Source of the DNA: Gerris lacustris
Lineage: Eukaryota; Arthropoda; Insecta; Hemiptera; Gerridae
NCBI GenBank assembly: GCA_951217055.1
Contig: OX578282.1
Location: 46,806,329-46,870,328, forward strand
DNA: 64,000 nt
Reading direction: 5' to 3'
The notes beneath the pieces were generated by a model that was not told the origin of the DNA, searched no databases, and saw nothing but the letters and a program-made list of their open reading frames with translations. This document shows, piece after piece, positions 1 through 12,720 of this stretch (position 1 is its first letter; each line of letters opens with the position of its first letter). The position numbers and the translations under genes are program-made.

Positions 1-44
1 TAGTAGTAGAACCTACTAAGTATTCACAGAAATCCACATTTAAT

Positions 45-140
45 AAGCTTCTCTTCTTATATGTAAACAATTAATTTTAAATTGGATTTTATACCGATAA
101 ATAAATTTCGTTTAAACAAGAAGTGATAACGGATAGATAG
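45..140 (+). repeat. Direct repeat, copy 1 (family H)
   Basis: About 95 bp beginning AAGCTTCTCTTCTTAT and ending near GATAACGGATAGATAG recur in the same orientation at 1411-1516 with scattered substitutions and an insertion. The two copies lie about 1.37 kb apart. They could be the ends of one element or two independent insertions. No coding sequence between them supports an LTR element. Confidence 0.6.
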
Positions 141-634
141 AAAAGAGTCATTATTCGTGATGGGTAATCATGAGTGCTCATAATATATAAAAACTTATAT
201 TTGTGGATGTTTAAAAACCAGAAATTCATAAGAAAAAGTTAAAAAGTAATAGGCTGATAAACTTAAAACTTCGAGAGTTGAAGTTATTTGCTTGACTTGT
301 CATATCACACAGTAAATCACAACGTGTAGATGTAGACGATGGAACTCGTGCAAGGGTTTAGGTCACCTTGTTACAGTACAGTACATGGTTTATTTAAAGC
401 AAAGAGAAAATATAATTATTGTGTCTTAAATTTTTTGCTAGAGTAGGTAATGAACTGTAGAAGGTAATGGGAAGGAAGGCGTAACATCAAGTGGAACTGA
501 GGTCAGAACTAGTGGCGAAACTACCTCCCACCGCAGCCTTACGAATACTTCTCAACCGACAGTACAGTTTCACAACATTACAATAAACTTTAGGCAAGAA
601 AAACAATTCAAATTCGCTTGGGAAAAGCATTATA

Positions 635-1073
635 AGGTTTGCTCCAATTCCAACCCCCCTATTTGTACTGTCCTTTGTATCGTCCCGCGGATCGTTTAGG
701 ACAGGTATTATACGCATGCACTAACATTGTACTGTAATGAAATCATGTCAGGTTGGAACGGGTTTAGGACTATAATTTGCACTGTATTACTGTATTAAAA
801 ACATTCAAGGAAACCTAACAATTTGGGAACCTTCCTGTTGATATTTGTGACTATTGACATAACTGCTGCGCATGTTATACAATCCAGTACTTGGTATTGT
901 CAGAGGATGGTTGGGAACGGACAGTGAACGGTTCGCAAACGATCCCTCCCCAGGTTGGAACAGTTTCGTGGAGGTACGAAACACTGCCACTAGTCGGCTT
1001 GGAACGGCTTTTATCCATTGTGCATGCCCGTGACGAACCCGCGGACGGTACAATGCTTGGTTGGAACACACCT
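635..1073. mobile_element. Fold-back (TIR) element, non-autonomous
   Basis: The left end AGGTTTGCTCCAA and the right end TTGGTTGGAACACACCT are imperfect inverted repeats. The inner parts also pair: both sides carry a GTCC...CCGCGG block and a GCATGC motif. The ends resemble those of the clearer fold-back element at 35542-35677, so this is probably a larger, older relative. Reading frames inside it (for example 875-1279 minus) give no recognisable protein. The flanks are TATA-rich, so a TA target duplication cannot be read with certainty. Confidence 0.45.
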
Positions 1074-1410
1074 ATAAACACTGTTAAAAGTTCGAGAATT
1101 TTATAAAAGACAATGTAGACATATGATGTATAGGATCTAGAAATCAACAAATATTTAATCAAATCTGGTGTAGAAGCTACCACGGTTATAGGATTATAAT
1201 AAAAATCAAGGACTCCCAATAAGAAGAGTAAGAGAATTCGTTTTATACTATGTGAGAGGTGTTCGAGGCTTTTTTTCACCGCAGAAAATTATTTTGATTA
1301 AAATAGGATCTATATTATATAAATTTACGTAATTTTAATAGAAATTTACCGAGCTACCTCCTCCAAAATTATGTGTATTCGTTTGCAGCTTTCAGCCCAC
1401 CTCATGATGG

Positions 1411-1516
1411 AAGCTTCTCTTCTTATTTTGTAAGCAATTAATTATGAATTGGGTTTTATACCGATAAATTATTAGACAAATTGTTGTTCAAACAAGAAGT
1501 GATAACGGACAGATAA
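1411..1516 (+). repeat. Direct repeat, copy 2 (family H)
   Basis: This is the partner of 45-140, with the same AAGCTTCTCTTCTTAT start and AAGAAGTGATAACGGACAG end. It is diverged by point changes and a short insertion. Confidence 0.6.
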
Positions 1517-2617
1517 GGCATTTAAGGAGAGAAAAATGTGAGAAATAACTGCGTTTCTTGGTCGGAATCAGTCTTTAATACATGGGCTAAAAAAAAAAAA
1601 TACATAACTATAAACAAAATTAAGTCCTACTCCGGTCACCACTTGTTGACCGGACGGTCACAAGTGCATTTTTCTTTAGGTCGGAGACCCTTGCCTCCCT
1701 CTAGATTCCTGACCTGGATTCGCTTTTGGTCGATTCTAACGGCTACAACTTCAAACTCATAATGCATACGGGACTCGTTTAAAGCTTTGAACTACATACT
1801 TCAACCATTTTGTTCCTCGTAAAAATGATTTAACGCTACTTTGGTAAATGGTTTATTTTTATTCCCATTAAAAATGTCCAAGATTAACATTGGCGGAAAT
1901 TAATTTCTTTTCCCCTGTATTAATGAAAATTATGTTTGGTTTGAATAGTATAGCCATAAAAAAATCAAGTTTCGTTTATTTTATTGGTTCGCTTTGAAGT
2001 TGTTGACCGCTGTTACATGCTATTTCAATCGATAAGTCAGGGGAAAAATTAATTTTAAGATGTATATTAGTATAAAAACAGTCCAACGAGGCCCAATGAT
2101 TTCATACTTTAATGTACTTTAAAAGGCTGTTATTAAGTTACCGATTATGGAGCCTAATTGATTATTATAAGTTATAAATTATAGTAATTTAAATTTCATT
2201 TTTTGCCTCTTAATTATGTCACTTCAATACACATCATAGTAATAACAATATTATTGTAATTTTAATAAACAAATAAAAGAAAAGAAAAAAAACCAAAAGA
2301 ATAAACAACTTAATATTTTATAATTATTTAAAATTACTATTATGTGTAATTAATTTTATAAACCACAGGTCTAATAATAGGTTTTTGTTACAACAAGATA
2401 GTGTCGAAGCTATTATCTTCATTAATATAAAGTCAAATTACGAGATATTAACTTGTTCATATGTTGAATTCTAAATGGTCATCAACACTAACACTACGCA
2501 GTTTAACTTGACTTATAAACATTATAAACATGTCAGTAATATTTAACTAAGATTCACAAAAAATGATACCTTGCACAAATGTATTTACTCTTTAAAGCTC
2601 TTTAAAGTTTTTAAATT
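1517..2617. other. Unassigned AT-rich stretch
   Basis: It contains a short perfect hairpin near 1631-1655 (TCCGGTCA / TGACCGGA) and otherwise AT-rich sequence. The 74-codon frame at 1538-1762 looks random. No repeat partner was noticed in the window. Confidence 0.5.
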
Positions 2618-2971
2618 CTCGTATAAAGAGAAAGTATTGTGATGGCACGAAAATTCGATTTTGAAGGACACGTTTGTTTAAAGGTCCCCTGAACTCGAAA
2701 ACTGTTCCGACGACGTTTATTAAAAAATTCTAAAATGTGGTACATTTAAATACAAATCGAACGATACAAGTCTTTTCCCGGGAAAAATCTAGTTCCTGAG
2801 AAAATAGCTTTAAACGCGGACGGAGAGATTGGTTTCGACTCCCCGCGTCGAGGAGAAGTTATTGTTATGATACATTTTGATAAAATGTTCAATAATCATT
2901 AAATGTACCCTCGAAAACTAATAAATGGAAAACACTGGGCTAAGTAATTATGAACTCGTATATGAGAAAGT
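2618..2971 (-). mobile_element. Family A interspersed element (internally deleted)
   Basis: Read on the minus strand, it starts at ACTTTCTCATATACGAG (right end) and finishes with the hairpin-like terminus ACTTTCTCTTTATACGAG (left end). It matches the copies at 8859-9399 and 17765-18351 but lacks the middle part that carries the 'tgccaaatttc' motif. It keeps the segment with a GGTTTCGACTCC sequence like a tRNA B box. Both termini share ACTTTCTC followed by TA-rich bases, suggesting short terminal inverted repeats. The family is non-coding. Confidence 0.7.
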
Positions 2972-3050
2972 TTGTCTGAGTTATCTCGGACCAATTTTTA
3001 TTCAGTGTGACAAATAATGTCCCTCGAACTAAAGTTTCAAACAATTTTTT

Positions 3051-3734
3051 AGGGTCCGTAGGCAAAACCAAGGACCCTTATATTTTCCTGCGTGTGTCTG
3101 TCCGTCCGTCCTCTCGCGTGCTCTCACGGCTACACCTTTCGTCCGATCACTTTGAAATTTGGCATGTATGTGTCTTGTACCTGCCCACATATTTTAAAAA
3201 TATAGCGACTTAAAAAATATTTTTCAAAAAAATTAGGGTAAATAAACTAAGGGTTAAAATGTTTTTATTTTTTTTCGACACCGTGAGGGGTATCATATGA
3301 AAGGGTACGTCGAGCTGATTACAAAAATATATAATTCTTTGGATATAACTTTGATAGGGCGAGCGTAGGCAAGTTTGAAGTGGGTGTGAAACGTGTCCCC
3401 CCCCCCCCTTCTATCTCGCTTGTGTGAAGTGCAAAAAATCTGAAAAAATTACTGAACATTCTTCGACCAAAAGTAAAGATACCACTTTTTGGAAATTTCG
3501 AAAAAAATATTATTTTATTTTTTATTGACAAAATACGTTTTTTTTATAATGATGGTCTTTTCGATGTATTTATATGGATGTAGTCCGGTTCAGTGGCAAA
3601 AAAATACTTTATCAGAGTGTGTTTTGAGAATATCAGACCCTTAGAATGGTTCAAAGTAAGCTTTTTAGCATTTTAAAAAAACACTGTTTATATACTTTAC
3701 AGTTAAACACTATATAGTGTGGCCTACGGACCCT
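3051..3734 (+). mobile_element. Family B element with AGGGTCCGTAGGC inverted ends
   Basis: Inverted termini AGGGTCCGTAGGC (3051) and GCCTACGGACCCT (3722-3734) enclose about 680 bp. A second copy lies inverted at 28139-28778. Both copies hold the tract TGTCTGTCCGTCCGTCC, a C-run and an ATACCCCTCACGGTG-like block. Termini of the AGGGT-CCGTA type are common on insect interspersed repeats. The flank at 3739-3756 is a hairpin (GTGTGCT / AGCACAC) and is present beside the other copy too, so the true element extends at least to about 3770. No protein is encoded. Confidence 0.75.
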
Positions 3735-4155
3735 CGCTGTGTGCTGACTAGCACACACTTGACCTGTTTATTTTTTGTTAGTCTGTCACCTTGAGGAGAA
3801 AAAAAAACGGTAGAATCGGTCAATGCTTCTTCCAAGATCAGTAGTAGTGGTAGGTAATTAGTTTTTTTTAACATAAATAATGTCTATTTTAATATTGAAA
3901 ATTGGTAATATAACCAGAGACAGTAATTGCATATACTAAATACGATTCTAATTTATTATTCAGAACAAAAAATAAACTGATTATGAGCCCAAGGTTAATA
4001 ATCCATTTTGCCTTTGAAAGAAGAGTAGTTTTAAAATAAACCAAAAGCCTTAAAATAATCATACTCAATTAATTGAATTTATCTAAAAATAATTATTCAA
4101 ATGTTATTATTTGGTAATCCAATTTAAACATCTCTTTTTTTATCCTATTAAATAT

Positions 4156-4424
4156 ATAGAGGGTGATTCATGTTTAATGTTAAAATTTTAACATTAAAAT
4201 TAAAACAACATTTAAATAGACAGACCACCTAAATGGAACAAAAGTCCCTATGAAACAACTCTGATTGTTATAGAACTTAATTTGTTTTATTCAAAGTTTC
4301 CACGTGGTGTAAAAGCGGAGGTTCTAAGAAGGCACGTGTAATCCGAATTTAATGAGCATCTAGAATCTAGAATATATATTTACAAGAAAGACTAATTTCA
4401 TGTTTAAGCTACACCCTTTGTATC
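4156..4424. mobile_element. Small element with AGGGTG / CACCCT ends
   Basis: The left end TATAGAGGGTGATTCA and the right end GCTACACCCTTTGTAT are short imperfect inverted termini of the TATA-C-AGGGTGT type frequent in insect genomes. The 270-bp body is non-coding. The match is short, so the assignment is tentative. Confidence 0.4.
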
Positions 4425-4475
4425 ATCTTTCAGTTGAGGGGAATAGAACATAAAGGGCATTATAATTTTGTTGTC

Positions 4476-4692
4476 GAATCACAATATTTAATGCAGTAAG
4501 AAGGGCAAGAAACACTGGATTAGATAAACTGCCATTTCTTAGCCAAACATTGTATTCACGCAACGTAACCATTCTTATTGAGTATTCATTAACAGTGACA
4601 GTAGATTCACAAATATTTTAATGCAGTAAGAAGGGCAAGAAACACTGGATTAGAAAAACTGCCATTTCTTAGCCAAACATTGAATTCAACCA
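4476..4692 (+). repeat. Two-copy tandem duplication, period 130 bp
   Basis: ATGCAGTAAGAAGGGCAAG and the next 60 or so bases appear at 4491 and again at 4621, differing at only a few positions. Each is preceded by a similar TCACAATATTTA stretch. The spacer between the copies is unique. Confidence 0.85.
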
Positions 4693-4777
4693 TTCTTTTT
4701 TTTTAACTTATTTATTTTTAAAATATTTAACTTCATATTTTACGATTTTGGTAGTATTCATACTACGGAAAGATTAA

Positions 4778-4974
4778 ATTTTAATTTAAATCAAATTATA
4801 ATTATTAACAACTACGGGAAACAACCAGAGAAAAATACACTCCAGCGCTGGGATTTGAACCACAAAAATATAGAGAATATAGAGGCCTGTGGTTCAAATC
4901 CCAGCGCTGGAGTGTATTTTTCTCTGGTTGTTTCCCGTAGTTGTTAATAATTATAATTTGATTTAAATTAAAAT
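4778..4974. repeat. Perfect 87-bp palindrome with B-box-like sequence
   Basis: Arms 4778-4864 and 4888-4974 are exact reverse complements as read by eye, with a 23-bp spacer. Near the spacer each arm carries GGTTCAAATCC (plus strand at 4891), which fits the Pol III internal B box, inside CCCAGCGCTGG context like a tRNA T-arm. No A box is visible. The 15-bp string TAAAATATTTAACTT occurs at 4719-4733 and again at 4969-4983, overlapping the right arm edge. It may be a SINE 3' part copied as a fold-back, or a template-switch product. Confidence 0.85.
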
Positions 4975-4984
4975 ATTTAACTTG

Positions 4985-5939
4985 GCAAAAGCGAATAAAT
5001 AAAGAATAACTTTTTTCAATACCACAACTTATAAAAATTATAACAAATATCTCTAAAACGATTGAAAAGCGAAGTTACAACCATAGCACATAGACACATG
5101 CAACGAGAGCATAGGTCCTCATTAAGAAATCTATTAATAATATGTAATAAACATCTATTCATTCGAATAGATTAGATAATCATCTTCATTTTAGTGTCAA
5201 TATGATTACAAAAGTACTTAATTGCTGTTTGTTAACGTATAAGTAAATGAGTAAGTTTCACAAAATCATCTTGATCAAAATAACTATGTTAAAAAAATAA
5301 TAACTATTATTGCTATATTAATTTGTTCGAACACACCCTTTTTAATCCTACGATTTAAGAGGGTAGTTTCAGAAGAAAGAAGTAGAGAATCCGATAAGGA
5401 AATTGTTAAAAGATTGAAATTGCCAAAATTTGAAGGGAGGGAAGATAGATTCAAGGTTGCTGAAACGAGGTCACGAGCTATTTGTGTTTTCCCTAAATGT
5501 ATTAGTTGCGTAATATTTAGGCATCTGATTAATTATGTTATTAGATTAAATTAAATTGTCTCTTTTTAAATAACCATGAACCAGAATGGTCATGTCATTC
5601 AGATTTAGTTTTGTTATTCGTCAAAATTCAAATTTATACTTCAGATTAGTTTCTTCTTGTTTCATGGAATACCTACTTATTCCTTTTGTGACTATAAAAT
5701 AAATAGTTTTTCTTATAAAGAATTTTTACCTTTTATCTACAGTTAAAAATGAAATAATATAAATCAATAATCTTTTGAACAGCATATTAGATCAACTAAA
5801 ACTGGTATATATTTAAAGAAAAAAAATATATTTTAAAGCAGCAAAAAAACAAGGTATAAAAATCTCAATACAAGATATGGATAAACAAAAATAATAATAG
5901 ATAATGAAATATTTAAACAGTGATATAATTTAATGCAAA
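4985..5939. other. Unassigned AT-rich stretch
   Basis: No coding potential, repeat partner or RNA-like element was seen here. Confidence 0.4.
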
Positions 5940-6005
5940 TGATCTGATAAAAAGAAAACTTTAAGCGGAAATACTGCAGCTTGAAGTTTTCTTTTCATCA
6001 GATCA
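5940..6005. repeat. Hairpin, arms of about 27 bp
   Basis: Arms 5940-5966 and 5979-6005 pair with a few mismatches around a 12-base loop. The minus-strand arm reads CTGATGAAAAGAAAAC, which looks like a hammerhead core with no stem II. Without a stem II that resemblance is probably chance. Confidence 0.6.
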
Positions 6006-6149
6006 AGCTGTCGCTAGAAGTCAAAATAAATATTAAGCTCTAAAACTATTCTATCCCTCTCCTGTTCTAAAATCTATTTCTACTTTGATGCCAGATGGAA
6101 TTATAATATGTACTTCATTTCAAATATAGTAGTTTTGTTTAAGAAGCGG

Positions 6150-7348
<1,199 letters not shown>

Positions 7349-7435
<87 letters not shown>
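7349..7435. repeat. (TA)n microsatellite
   Basis: About 43 uninterrupted TA units. Confidence 0.97.
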
Positions 7436-7438
<3 letters not shown>

Positions 7439-8858
7439 GTAATTTAAATGAAAAAGTATTTCACTGCAATTTAGTTCATAATTAATGAAATAAGTCGACT
7501 AAAATGATAAAGCACAGTTTTAAAGCTAATGAGTAAATTTATGCTAATCAGCTAATATCACAAACATATTATTGAAACTAATATCGTTACAGTTTGTTAA
7601 TTTGTAGAGCATACAACAATAACTACTTAAAATTCATCTAGATCAAAATTTATTAATAAGTAAATTCGCCCAGTTCAAACAATTTCACAAGTTTAATCGC
7701 CCTTTCTTAATTGAAGGTCAACATTGGGTTTTACAGTCTCCAAAAATATTTTTATATAAAGATGAAAAGACAAAACACCTTTCCCTTAAGTGGGGTCACG
7801 GTCGTTTTGTTAGCAACATAAGGTAATGAAGTATCCCTAAAATATTGCATATTTATTTAAATAGTTACAAATTAATAAATGTCAAGGTCAAAAGTGTTAG
7901 ATCATACGTTTCAGTCGTTAGGGAATTATTTATCATAATACTAAAGAGTTTGTCAGGTGTAAAATTTGTCTGACAAGTTTAAACGAGTACTTCATGATTC
8001 ATGGGACATAAAGGTATAGTAGACGAATCAAGGTTTCGCAAACAGTAAAAGAAAAAGGAACATAAAGAGGAACAAGATTCAAAGTATAAGAAGGAACATT
8101 TAGGCTTTAAATATCCATTAGATGTGATTCCACCACACAGGAAAGAGGGGACAAGACACAACAAAGAACCCGCTAAACATGTTAAGATGTATATATAGAG
8201 GGTTCAACTTATAAGAACTCAAACGAAAAGAGGGAGTAGAAGGACAGAGAGCAGTGAAAAAGGGAGACACACTCGAATGAACACTGTCCCGTCCAACAGA
8301 TCTGTTTAACGACCAAAAAAGGGAATGAAAGCCAAAAATGCGGGTTGGATCTGAAAATCTCACAAAGCTTTAGGATTTGTTCCCCTTTTAAAGGGATAAA
8401 AAATCAACCATGCTTAGTAGTAAGTTGAATAATTATTGTCTCAACTTGTCATTTCTCATATTAACAACTTAGTTCTTTTAAACTTATATGAATGAAATTT
8501 GTGGTCCATTAATAATTTGATAAGTTGTTATCCGTTAAAATTACTAGAGAATAAAAAGAAACATTCCAATCTAACACGTTATATGAAAAATTCAAATTGA
8601 TGAGCAGCGTTGCAGTTATCATTAAGAGTATTTTAAGCAGAATATATCAATAAGAAGAAAGTTCATATATTCGGATCGTATAAATCACAGGGGAAAAGTA
8701 ACCTCATTCAAGCATCTCTAGGTTATTGAAAATAGTCAATTAGTCACAGTCACAATATCATACAATAGCAACAACAACAACAAAACAATAATAGCATAAA
8801 TATAAAAGTTTATTCGATGAGTACAGAATAAAAAATCGGTCCGAGACAACTCAGACAA
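7436..8858. other. Unassigned stretch
   Basis: No repeat partner was found. Two minus-strand frames (7979-8164 and 8118-8363) are rich in Ser, Phe and Leu and match no family known to me. There is no splice or promoter context to support them as exons. Confidence 0.4.
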
Positions 8859-9399
8859 ACTTTCTCAAATACGAGTTCATAATTACTTAGCCCAGTGTTT
8901 TCCATTTATTAGTTTTCGTAGTTATATTTAATTATTATTTAACATTTTATCAAAATGTATCATAAAAATAACTTCTCTTTGGCGGGGAATCGAACCGTCC
9001 GCGTTTAAAGATATTTTTCCAGAAACTCGATTTTTCTGGGAAAACATTTATACCGTTAGATTCGTATTTAATAATGGACACTTGAGAATTTTTTAATCAA
9101 ATCGTCGGAACCATTTTTGAGATTTTTTCACGTTTTTTTTTAGAGTTTTTGAGGTTTAGCGCCCAAAATTTTGAGCTAAAATTAATTTCTCGATTTGGCC
9201 TCGGGGTATGATTTTTCTGATAATGTATGCCAAATTTCGTCAAAATCGGCTCAGTAGTTTAGGCTCCAGGCGTATGCTCGACAGACGACAGACATTTTTA
9301 AAACCCACTTTTTTTAACTCAGTGGACCTCAAAATGTGTAAATCAATCAAAATTGAATTTTCGCTCCATTTCAAAAACTTTCTTTTTATATGAGAAAGT
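8859..9399 (+). mobile_element. Family A interspersed element, near full length
   Basis: It begins ACTTTCTCAAATACGAG and ends with the partial inverted terminus CTTTTTATATGAGAAAGT, about 540 bp in all. In order it holds the GTTCATAATTACTTAGCCCAG block, a GGAATCGAACC sequence at 8986-8996 (reverse complement of a tRNA B box, GGTTCGATTCC), an AATTTTGAGCTAAAATTAATTT block, and the insect-type tract TATGCCAAATTTCGTCAAAAT followed by CAGTAGTTTAGGCTCC and a GACAGACGACAGACA run. The 61-codon frame at 9208-9393 is this repeat tract, not a gene. It may be a non-autonomous DNA element that captured SINE sequence. Confidence 0.75.
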
Positions 9400-9839
9400 A
9401 AAACAGTAGTATTGTAGCAGGTTGCTACAATCGCTTTGGGGTAGTCATAGTCATGTCATGATCATTGTTTAGGCTTAGATCCAATAGAGCGCCTTTACCA
9501 TTAGGATGCGCTAAACTATTACCAATTACCAACATAAAATACTGTCATCATTTAATAGTAACAAAGAATAATCCATGAACAGAACGTGTTTACATAAAGT
9601 TGACATTTTATAATTTGCATGGTAATTATGTAAATTACATTTTATACATTCACAAACAAACTGCACCGGAAAACGCAGGGATTAGAGGCACAAATAATAT
9701 ATTTATAATAAATTACCCATTATTAAATCATTGATGGGTTTAAATTATTATTTCTAGCACATTGTTTTATTAGATTTAATCTATTTGTTTAGTGATAGCC
9801 AAAATATAAGTAGGTTATATAAAAAGTTAGCGGCATTTT

Positions 9840-10038
9840 TATGGAAAAGGGCCCCCATTAATATTTTAATCTAATATACTTTCTTACAACCGAATACACA
9901 CTTTTTTTTTAATAAAAGTGTGATATTCCTTTGTCCCAAAGCATATTGGACAGAATATCCCTTTGTCTTAATGGGTAGTTAGACTAAGGGCTATAAACTC
10001 TTCTGTATAAAAAACAAAATTGGGGCCCCTTTTCTATA
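9840..10038. mobile_element. 199-bp MITE with TATGGAAAAGGGCCCC ends
   Basis: Termini TATGGAAAAGGGCCCCCA and TGGGGCCCCTTTTCTATA are imperfect inverted repeats of 18 bp. The interior holds CTTTGTCCCAAAG and ATATCCCTTTGTC. Similar sequence occurs inverted at about 31300-31318, inside the hairpin array, so the two elements share a module. Confidence 0.6.
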
Positions 10039-10442
10039 AGAGTACCAAGTTAGCAATAAAAGGAATAATTATTTACACCATATCTCATTAATCCATCCTA
10101 TTTTTCTAATTAGTAATTGAACTGGTGACTTTTTACTACAGCAATTAAAATAAAATTAAGAAAAAAAGTTGAGGTAATAAAAGAGATTAACTCGAATAGG
10201 GAAAGCTAATTGAATGTTGTTAATTTTAATGTTTCAGTGAAACAAAAATGCTTAACATTAAGGAGATAATTATATTAGTGACTAAATTTCAACATATTAT
10301 CTGCAAACTTCAACATTACCCCATTAATTAAAATCAACAACGAAGTATTAACTCGTTAAAAATTACTTTGTTAAAGAGGCTGACTACATATTTGTGGTTT
10401 AAACGTACAATGTTAAAGCTATAAATAATAAAATGAATTATA

Positions 10443-10764
10443 GTTGTAGAAGGTCAACTAAAAAGACATTATATTTCACATGTTGTATGTTATATCACGA
10501 CACTACTTCATGCATTAGCTTGACATTGACCCCAAATACTTGACAACCTCGCTTAACTACATCCATACTCACTCTCGCATTTTTATCTTTAAGAGTAATC
10601 CTAATAAATGTATAATGAAACAGCAAGTTTGTACTACTTCTTGGTCAATAAAAATATAGTTTGGCGAGATTTCGGGTCAATGTCAAGCTAATAAATGACG
10701 TAATGTCATGATATAACAAAGAACATGTGATACACAATGTCTTGAAAGTTGACCCTCTACAATT
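10443..10764. mobile_element. MITE with long (about 90 bp) inverted ends
   Basis: The left arm (10443-10535) starts GTTGTAGAAGGTCAAC and ends CTTGACATTGACCCC. The right arm (10672-10764) mirrors it and ends GTTGACCCTCTACAATT. Divergence between the arms is moderate. The shorter relative at 57402-57531 carries the same GGGGTCAATGTCAAGCTA core. No coding sequence is present. Confidence 0.75.
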
Positions 10765-11037
10765 ATTTAATTTTATTACTAATAGGTCTAAAATGAGAAG
10801 TATTGATGAGAGGATCTAGTAAGTTTTTTTTCTGAATCAGCAGAAAGAACTTATATCCGGAACTTACACTTACGAAATACGAAACTGATAACGCTAGATG
10901 AAAAAAGCACAAGGAGGACAATTAACTTGCATTGAACCTTAAGATCAGATACCTATGGATAAATGCGATAACTGTACTTCACATAGAGCAAAATGTTTAT
11001 ATCCAACCCCAATCTTATCCATAGTCAGTAACCAGTA

Positions 11038-11300
11038 ACGCACCCCACGGGGGGGGGGGGGGTGCTGAAGGGGCTGAAGCCCCCAGAGCCCCAAGGAAAT
11101 ATACAGACTTAAGAAAATACTACTAATGTACTTTTACGAAATACTCGTGAGGAAAACAATTTATGAGTGGTTTTTTATACATACTACTCATGAACTTATT
11201 AAGAAAGTTACATTTTTTATAAATGGACTTTACGTACCACCCCAAACTTCTGTAATTCACAGAAATCTCCACTCTTCGTAAAATTTAAGAAGTACCATTT
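11038..11300 (+). mobile_element. Family G element with G-tract start
   Basis: It starts CGCACCCCACGGGGGGG, followed by AAGAAAATACTA, TTTACGAAATACT and a TTTTTTATAAATGGACT block. The same order of blocks occurs at 49597-49860, where the far end is clearer. It is non-coding. The right boundary here is uncertain. Confidence 0.6.
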
Positions 11301-11929
11301 TAAGGTTAAATTATGAGTGTGATTTTATTATGGGTTTTGAGTTTTGAATTCCTTACACACTGCATTAAAGCTGAATTTTGTTTTCTTTCCAATAGATTAT
11401 CAGATTTCACCCAAAACATGGCCCCAAATTGTTCTTAGTTCATTTATTTAGCGTTAAAAAGTTTCTACGTTCAAAAGTTGATGTTTGCAAAGTGGTGGGA
11501 CACATCAAAACAAAATTGGAAATGTTTATCTTTTAATATAAATGATTGGATGATGTAAGATATAAATAAACATAATTGCAATTATAAACTAAATAAAATA
11601 AATACAAGATAATACAATAAAGTAACAAGTATGAGAATATAACAAAATTTAAAATAAAAATAATAATAATGAATTCATATCATAGAAAAACTGCCTAAAG
11701 ATATTTATTATATATGTATACTACTGTAAAGTGTGAGAGGAAGCAAAATATTATATTGGAACATCAATATTGTTATTGTTAAGAAACGAAGACAACTAGA
11801 TAACCCACAACGCAGATATGGGTGCCACGGCCGTAGGCCGATTTGAAATGTGTAAATAAACAAACTATGTATTCTTTATTATGTTTTGATGTAAATATTT
11901 ATTTCAATAAATGGCAATTATATTAAAAT

Positions 11930-12190
11930 AAAAGATTGGTGTAAATTTCAACGCGATCAGACATTGTTTCAATTTTTAACGAATTTTTGAAATTTTTGCT
12001 GACTCAGCAAAATGGGTGATTGACGTTAAAAATGTATCATTTTCCGGTCAACAAAAATAAATGTAAGGGCTAATTTTTGTAACAAGTATAAACTCTCTAT
12101 CTTAAAAACGGTGGGTGTTATACCTGACATCCAGCTAAAAAACCACTTAAATTGTCAAAAACACCCAAACGAATAATTCCACAAAACAAT
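11930..12190 (+). repeat. Family F interspersed repeat (diverged)
   Basis: AATTTCAACGCGATC, ATTTTTGCTGACTCA and TTCCGGTCAACA blocks line up in order with 48810-49060. It is old and heavily mutated. No protein sense could be found. Confidence 0.55.
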
Positions 12191-12614
12191 ATACTTTTTC
12201 CTTTAAGGTAAGGAAAAGTTGTTATTTTTTTTTATAACTAGTTAGTGTTATAAAGATTTCATCAGTCTCTGTAGAAAATAAGACTAAAATAACAGATAAG
12301 TAAATACTTCAGCTGTGTATATAAGAGAAAAACAAGAATATTGAAAGTTAGTCAGACAAATAATTCCATTAAAATTACAATTGATGCAGTTTTTTTCATT
12401 GTTCTGACAAGGAATCTTAATAGATTAGAAACGTTGGTTGATAGAGTACATTGTTTAACTGGCTGTTAGTGTCACTATACTTCCTCCTTATTCATTTTAA
12501 CTGTCAAGAATGTTTATCCTATTTGTTGTCAATGTATATTTCAATAATTAAGTCATTCCCAGGAAAAGTAGAGGTAAATAATTTTATAATAAATGTGATA
12601 AGAAAGAAATAGTA

Positions 12615-12720
12615 TATTATGTTACTAGGCTGTGAAGTGAGTTTTTTCTTTACCGCGGCAATTACCGCCATAATATTGCCAAGGTAAAGAGAAAACACTT
12701 CACAGTCGCGTAGCATATGC
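12615..12720. repeat. Fold-back hairpin of about 100 bp
   Basis: The left arm, CTGTGAAGTGAGTTTT then CTTTACCGCGGCAAT, pairs with the right arm, ATTGCCAAGGTAAAG then AAAACACTTCACAG, around a short TACCGCCATA loop. Pairing continues weakly outwards (TATGTTAC / GCGTAGCATA). It is most likely a small MITE. Confidence 0.7.

Noticed and set aside
875..1279. 134-codon minus-strand frame, the longest in the window
   Set aside because: It overlaps the ends of a fold-back element and shows no domain, signal or repeat conservation.
5940..6005. Hammerhead ribozyme (CTGATGAAAAGAAAAC on the minus strand)
   Set aside because: There is no stem II between the boxes and no stem III. The arms simply form a 27-bp hairpin.
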